Of a stretch of 14,952 bases of DNA, positions 13,163 to 14,952 are shown piece after piece. Within the stretch, counting starts at the first letter, position 1. Each line of letters starts with the position of its first letter. The DNA comes from Acinetobacter bohemicus ANC 3994 (GTDB taxonomy: Bacteria > Pseudomonadota > Gammaproteobacteria > Pseudomonadales > Moraxellaceae): positions 1-14,952 of the forward strand of contig NZ_KB849169.1 in assembly GCF_000367925.1 (NCBI RefSeq), read 5' to 3'. The notes under the pieces are model-generated. The model ran no database searches and had not been told where the DNA came from. It saw only the letters and a program-made list of their open reading frames with translations. The position numbers and the translations under genes were made by a program.

Positions 13163-13250
13163 TTAGATATTGAATCCTATGTGTTTTCCTGTTGAAAGCT
13201 CTACATCAATACGGAATTTTCCGCTCATTAATTCAAAATAGAGATCATTA
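13163..13250 (-). pseudogene. Possible 3' remnant of a lost minus-strand gene
   Basis: The gap before the acetyltransferase reads on the minus strand as an open frame ending INDLYFELMSGKFRIDVELS followed by TGKHIGFNI and a stop at 13163-13165, directly followed by the terminator at 13134-13158. The residue pattern looks like a real C-terminus. It has no start of its own beyond an internal ATG (13228), so it is probably what remains of a gene cut when the acetyltransferase arrived. Chance is a serious alternative at this length. Confidence 0.3.
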
Positions 13251-13748
13251 ATGATGAATAAGAAGGTTTTTTTTGAAAAGTTTACGGCTAATGATTTTAA
13301 TCCCTATTTCAAACTTGTAAGTAATTACGAGGTGATGAAAATGATTACTGAAAAAGGTTTAACACAAGAAGAAGCTTTAAAGGATTTTAATAAAATTATA
13401 GAAGCGAACTCTCTTCATCCTATCTTAGGAACATATAAAGTTTTTAACTTAGCTAATGACTTTGTTGGCTTAGCTAAACTAGAAATAAAAGATATCAAAG
13501 ATACTGAAGCAGAGCTTGGATATATGCTTCTTCCTAATTATTGGGGTATCGGACTAGGAAGTATCATTGCTGAGGATTTAGTTGAGTTGGCAAAGGAACA
13601 AAAAAAATTAATAAAATTAACAGCAATTATTGATCCTACTAACATACCATCTCGTAAGATACTGATTAAAAATAATTTTAATTCAAAAGAATTTAAAGAT
13701 TTTGATGGATTGCCAGGTGAAATTTTAGAGCTGGAATTGAAAAAATAA
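13251..13748 (+). CDS. GNAT-family N-acetyltransferase (RimJ-like)
   Basis: A 165-aa acetyl-CoA-dependent acetyltransferase, complete for the family. Motif A is LGYMLLPNYWGIGLGSIIAE (about residues 89-108), where GIGLG binds the CoA pyrophosphate. Motif B is IDPTNIPSRKILIKNNF (about 128-144), the N-x-x-S-x-x-x-L-x-K-x-G/N-F signature. The N-terminus FEKFTANDFNPYFKL is typical of the RimJ/RimL branch. Two ATG codons are adjacent and either could be used. It lies between P5 and P6, in a pdif module of its own. The substrate, protein or small molecule, cannot be read from the sequence; a named resistance role is not supported. Confidence 0.85.
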   Translation: MMNKKVFFEKFTANDFNPYFKLVSNYEVMKMITEKGLTQEEALKDFNKIIEANSLHPILGTYKVFNLANDFVGLAKLEIKDIKDTEAELGYMLLPNYWGIGLGSIIAEDLVELAKEQKKLIKLTAIIDPTNIPSRKILIKNNFNSKEFKDFDGLPGEILELELKK

Positions 13749-13775
13749 ATTAGATTTGAAAATTAGCAGCTATGA

Positions 13776-13803
13776 ACTTGGCATAAGAGATTTTATGTTA
13801 ACT
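13776..13803 (+). other. pdif-like site P6 (degenerate XerC half)
   Basis: ACTTGGCATAA (13776-13786), spacer GAGATT (13787-13792), TTATGTTAACT (13793-13803). The spacer is the same as in P1 and 19 contiguous bases across the site are identical to P1. The XerC half is eroded, so the site may be inactive. Orientation is C/D. Confidence 0.65.
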
Positions 13804-13831
13804 GAACACTAGAAATTCATGTAAATCAGGC

Positions 13832-13859
13832 ATTTCGTATAAGGTGTAGTATGTTAATT
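13832..13859 (+). other. pdif site P7 (XerC-spacer-XerD)
   Basis: ATTTCGTATAA (13832-13842), spacer GGTGTA (13843-13848), GTATGTTAATT (13849-13859, one base off the usual XerD half). The spacer is the reverse complement of that in P2 and P4, so P7 is their inverted partner. It bounds the DJ-1/PfpI module on the left. Confidence 0.85.
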
Positions 13860-13907
13860 TAGATCAACTTAAAAAGTCTAAAAACGGAAACTATAGAGGC
13901 TAATTAA

Positions 13908-14504
13908 ATGCATATAACTATCTTAACTTTTGATCAATACAATGAACTTGATTCTTTAATAGCCTTAGGCATTTTAAATCGAATAAAAAAGCCTGATTGG
14001 AAAGTTAGTATTGCTAGCCCTAGCCAAGATGTTTCTTCAATGAATGGGGTTGTAATTCAATCAACATCTTCTCTAGAGGACGTTAATACTGCTGATGCAG
14101 TACTTATCGGTAGTGGAATGAAGACACGGGAGATTGCATCAGATAAAGAATTAATGAACAAGTTGAAGCTTGATCCTTCTAGACAATTAATAGGAGCTCA
14201 ATGTTCAGGAACATTAATTTTGTCTAAACTAGGTCTATTAAATAATATTCCAGCATGTACTGATGTAACTACAAAGCCATGGGTTGTAGAAGCAGGAGTA
14301 TCTGTATTAAATCAACCATTTTATGCAAAAGATAATATCGCTACAGCGGGTGGATGTTTATCGTCTGTGTATCTTGCTGCTTGGGTAATTGCTCGTTTAG
14401 AAGGCTTAGATGCAGCTAAAAATGCTATAGATTATGTTGCTCCAGTCGGAGAAAAAGAAGAGTACGTTTTACGCACTCTTAAAAATATTGAACCATATCT
14501 CTAG
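13908..14504 (+). CDS. DJ-1/PfpI-family (class I glutamine amidotransferase-like) protein
   Basis: A 198-aa protein of the DJ-1/PfpI superfamily. The nucleophile elbow IGAQCSGTLIL places the reactive cysteine at C99, preceded by VLIGSGM (65-71). The opening ITILTFDQYNELDSLIALGI carries E13, in the position of the conserved glutamate near the cysteine in this family. Later ATAGGCLSSVYLAAWVIARL matches the conserved C-terminal helix region. Members include glyoxalase/deglycase-like, chaperone-like and isonitrile hydratase proteins; the sequence alone does not choose. AGAGG stands 8 nt before the ATG. It is alone in the pdif module P7-P8 and may add electrophile tolerance. Confidence 0.87.
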   Translation: MHITILTFDQYNELDSLIALGILNRIKKPDWKVSIASPSQDVSSMNGVVIQSTSSLEDVNTADAVLIGSGMKTREIASDKELMNKLKLDPSRQLIGAQCSGTLILSKLGLLNNIPACTDVTTKPWVVEAGVSVLNQPFYAKDNIATAGGCLSSVYLAAWVIARLEGLDAAKNAIDYVAPVGEKEEYVLRTLKNIEPYL

Positions 14505-14539
14505 ACTTCAAACTGAGTAAAGTTAATAAAATGTCTCTC

Positions 14540-14567
14540 ATTTAACATAATGGCTGTTATACGAAAT
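14540..14567 (-). other. pdif site P8 (XerD-spacer-XerC)
   Basis: ATTTAACATAA (14540-14550), spacer TGGCTG (14551-14556), TTATACGAAAT (14557-14567). Both halves are perfect consensus. Orientation is D/C, so P7 and P8 are inverted around the DJ-1/PfpI gene; across the circular junction P8 pairs with P1 around the HigBA operon. Confidence 0.9.
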
Positions 14568-14629
14568 GCAATATAAAAAGACTTTGTTTTTCATATAGTT
14601 AAAAAAATTCGACTGACCTCAAAAACAGT

Positions 14630-14662
14630 AAAAAGCCGACTTAGAAACAAGTCGGCTTTTTT
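14630..14662. terminator. Two-way intrinsic terminator
   Basis: AAAAAGCCGACTT (14630-14642) and AAGTCGGCTTTTT (14649-14661) form a 13-bp perfect stem with a 6-base loop; A and T runs on the two sides let it work in both directions. It ends the DJ-1/PfpI transcript. Confidence 0.85.
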
Positions 14663-14739
14663 ATGAGCTGTTTTGATATATTCCGCCAGCAAAATAGATC
14701 ATTATTTAATCAAATTAAAACTTTAGTGTGCGTTATCAA

Positions 14740-14952
14740 CCCATCCATGTCTTAAACTATCCCCAATTTCTGCGGATAACCCTTGGGGTAAAATTTAAGC
14801 ACTTATGTACGCTTAGGCGCACAACAATTCCCTCCCTTTGCGGCTATACGACCTCATGCTGATTTCTTATCATGGGGACATAGAGAGCAGGATGCTCCAG
14901 ATAAGAATAACAAGATCAGATACAAGGAATGTGAGGTACGACAGGAGTTATA
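14740..14952 (+). ncRNA. Possible small RNA crossing the circular junction
   Basis: Between the terminator at 14630-14662 and the one at 62-92 there is no reading frame, but several rightward hairpins. A TGTACGC/GCGCACA stem-loop (one mismatch) lies near 14807-14823. An 8-bp stem TTCTTATC (14864-14871)/GATAAGAA (14900-14907) encloses a second hairpin GAGCA-GGA-TGCTC (14885-14897). The segment continues across the junction into bases 1-61 and ends at the strong terminator 62-92, giving a candidate RNA of up to about 250 nt. Promoter and exact 5' end are not identified. A structured single-strand or transfer origin is an alternative. Confidence 0.35.
14908..14952. repeat. Terminal direct repeat, right copy
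   Basis: Identical to bases 1-45; see the left copy. It marks the point at which the circular plasmid was opened. Confidence 0.85.

Noticed and set aside
1..14952. Mobilisation region with relaxase
   Set aside because: No MobA/MobL/MobC-like reading frame exists. An oriT used in trans cannot be excluded but no specific site could be supported.

Overview
The window looks like a complete small circular plasmid of an Acinetobacter-type host. Its first 45 bases are repeated exactly as its last 45, so the unit would be about 14,907 bp. The assignment rests on an AT-rich sequence, a Rep_3/RepM-type initiator with four 22-bp iterons, and eight pdif (XerC/XerD) sites with the half-sites and 6-bp spacers typical of Acinetobacter pdif modules. 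No relaxase, transfer gene, transposase, tRNA or rRNA was seen.

Layout, left to right. Positions 1-930 hold the 3' end of a possible small RNA, a two-way terminator and a leftward HigBA-like toxin-antitoxin operon. Positions 939-2980 are a pdif module with a very AT-rich two-gene operon, an AAA/ABC-type ATPase and an HNH nuclease, which I read as a Septu (PtuA/PtuB) anti-phage system. Positions 3025-3690 are a second pdif module with two tiny membrane proteins. Positions 3700-6480 are the replication backbone: an orphan HipB-like Xre regulator, a HTH/coiled-coil replication accessory protein, the RepM-like initiator, iterons, an AT-rich stretch and a DnaA box.

Positions 6485 to about 8165 contain no credible gene. 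They are packed with perfect short hairpins, two of them capped by GNRA tetraloops on the minus strand only, and end in an intrinsic terminator on that strand. I propose a large structured non-coding RNA of about 1.7 kb. Positions 8187-8650 hold an imperfect duplication with an exact 233-bp offset. Then come a 58-aa gene, a membrane protein, a ParDE-like toxin-antitoxin pair, and a non-coding AT-rich segment with a second iteron-like family (10067-10389).

Positions 10488-13130 carry a PliG-like periplasmic protein, then an HxlR regulator divergent from an MDR oxidoreductase and an antibiotic-biosynthesis-monooxygenase-fold protein, probably for electrophile or quinone stress. Positions 13103-14567 hold pdif-bounded modules with a GNAT acetyltransferase and a DJ-1/PfpI protein. 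Overall the plasmid has a replication core, two addiction systems and swappable pdif cargo (defence, stress, envelope), plus two unexplained non-coding regions that deserve most attention.
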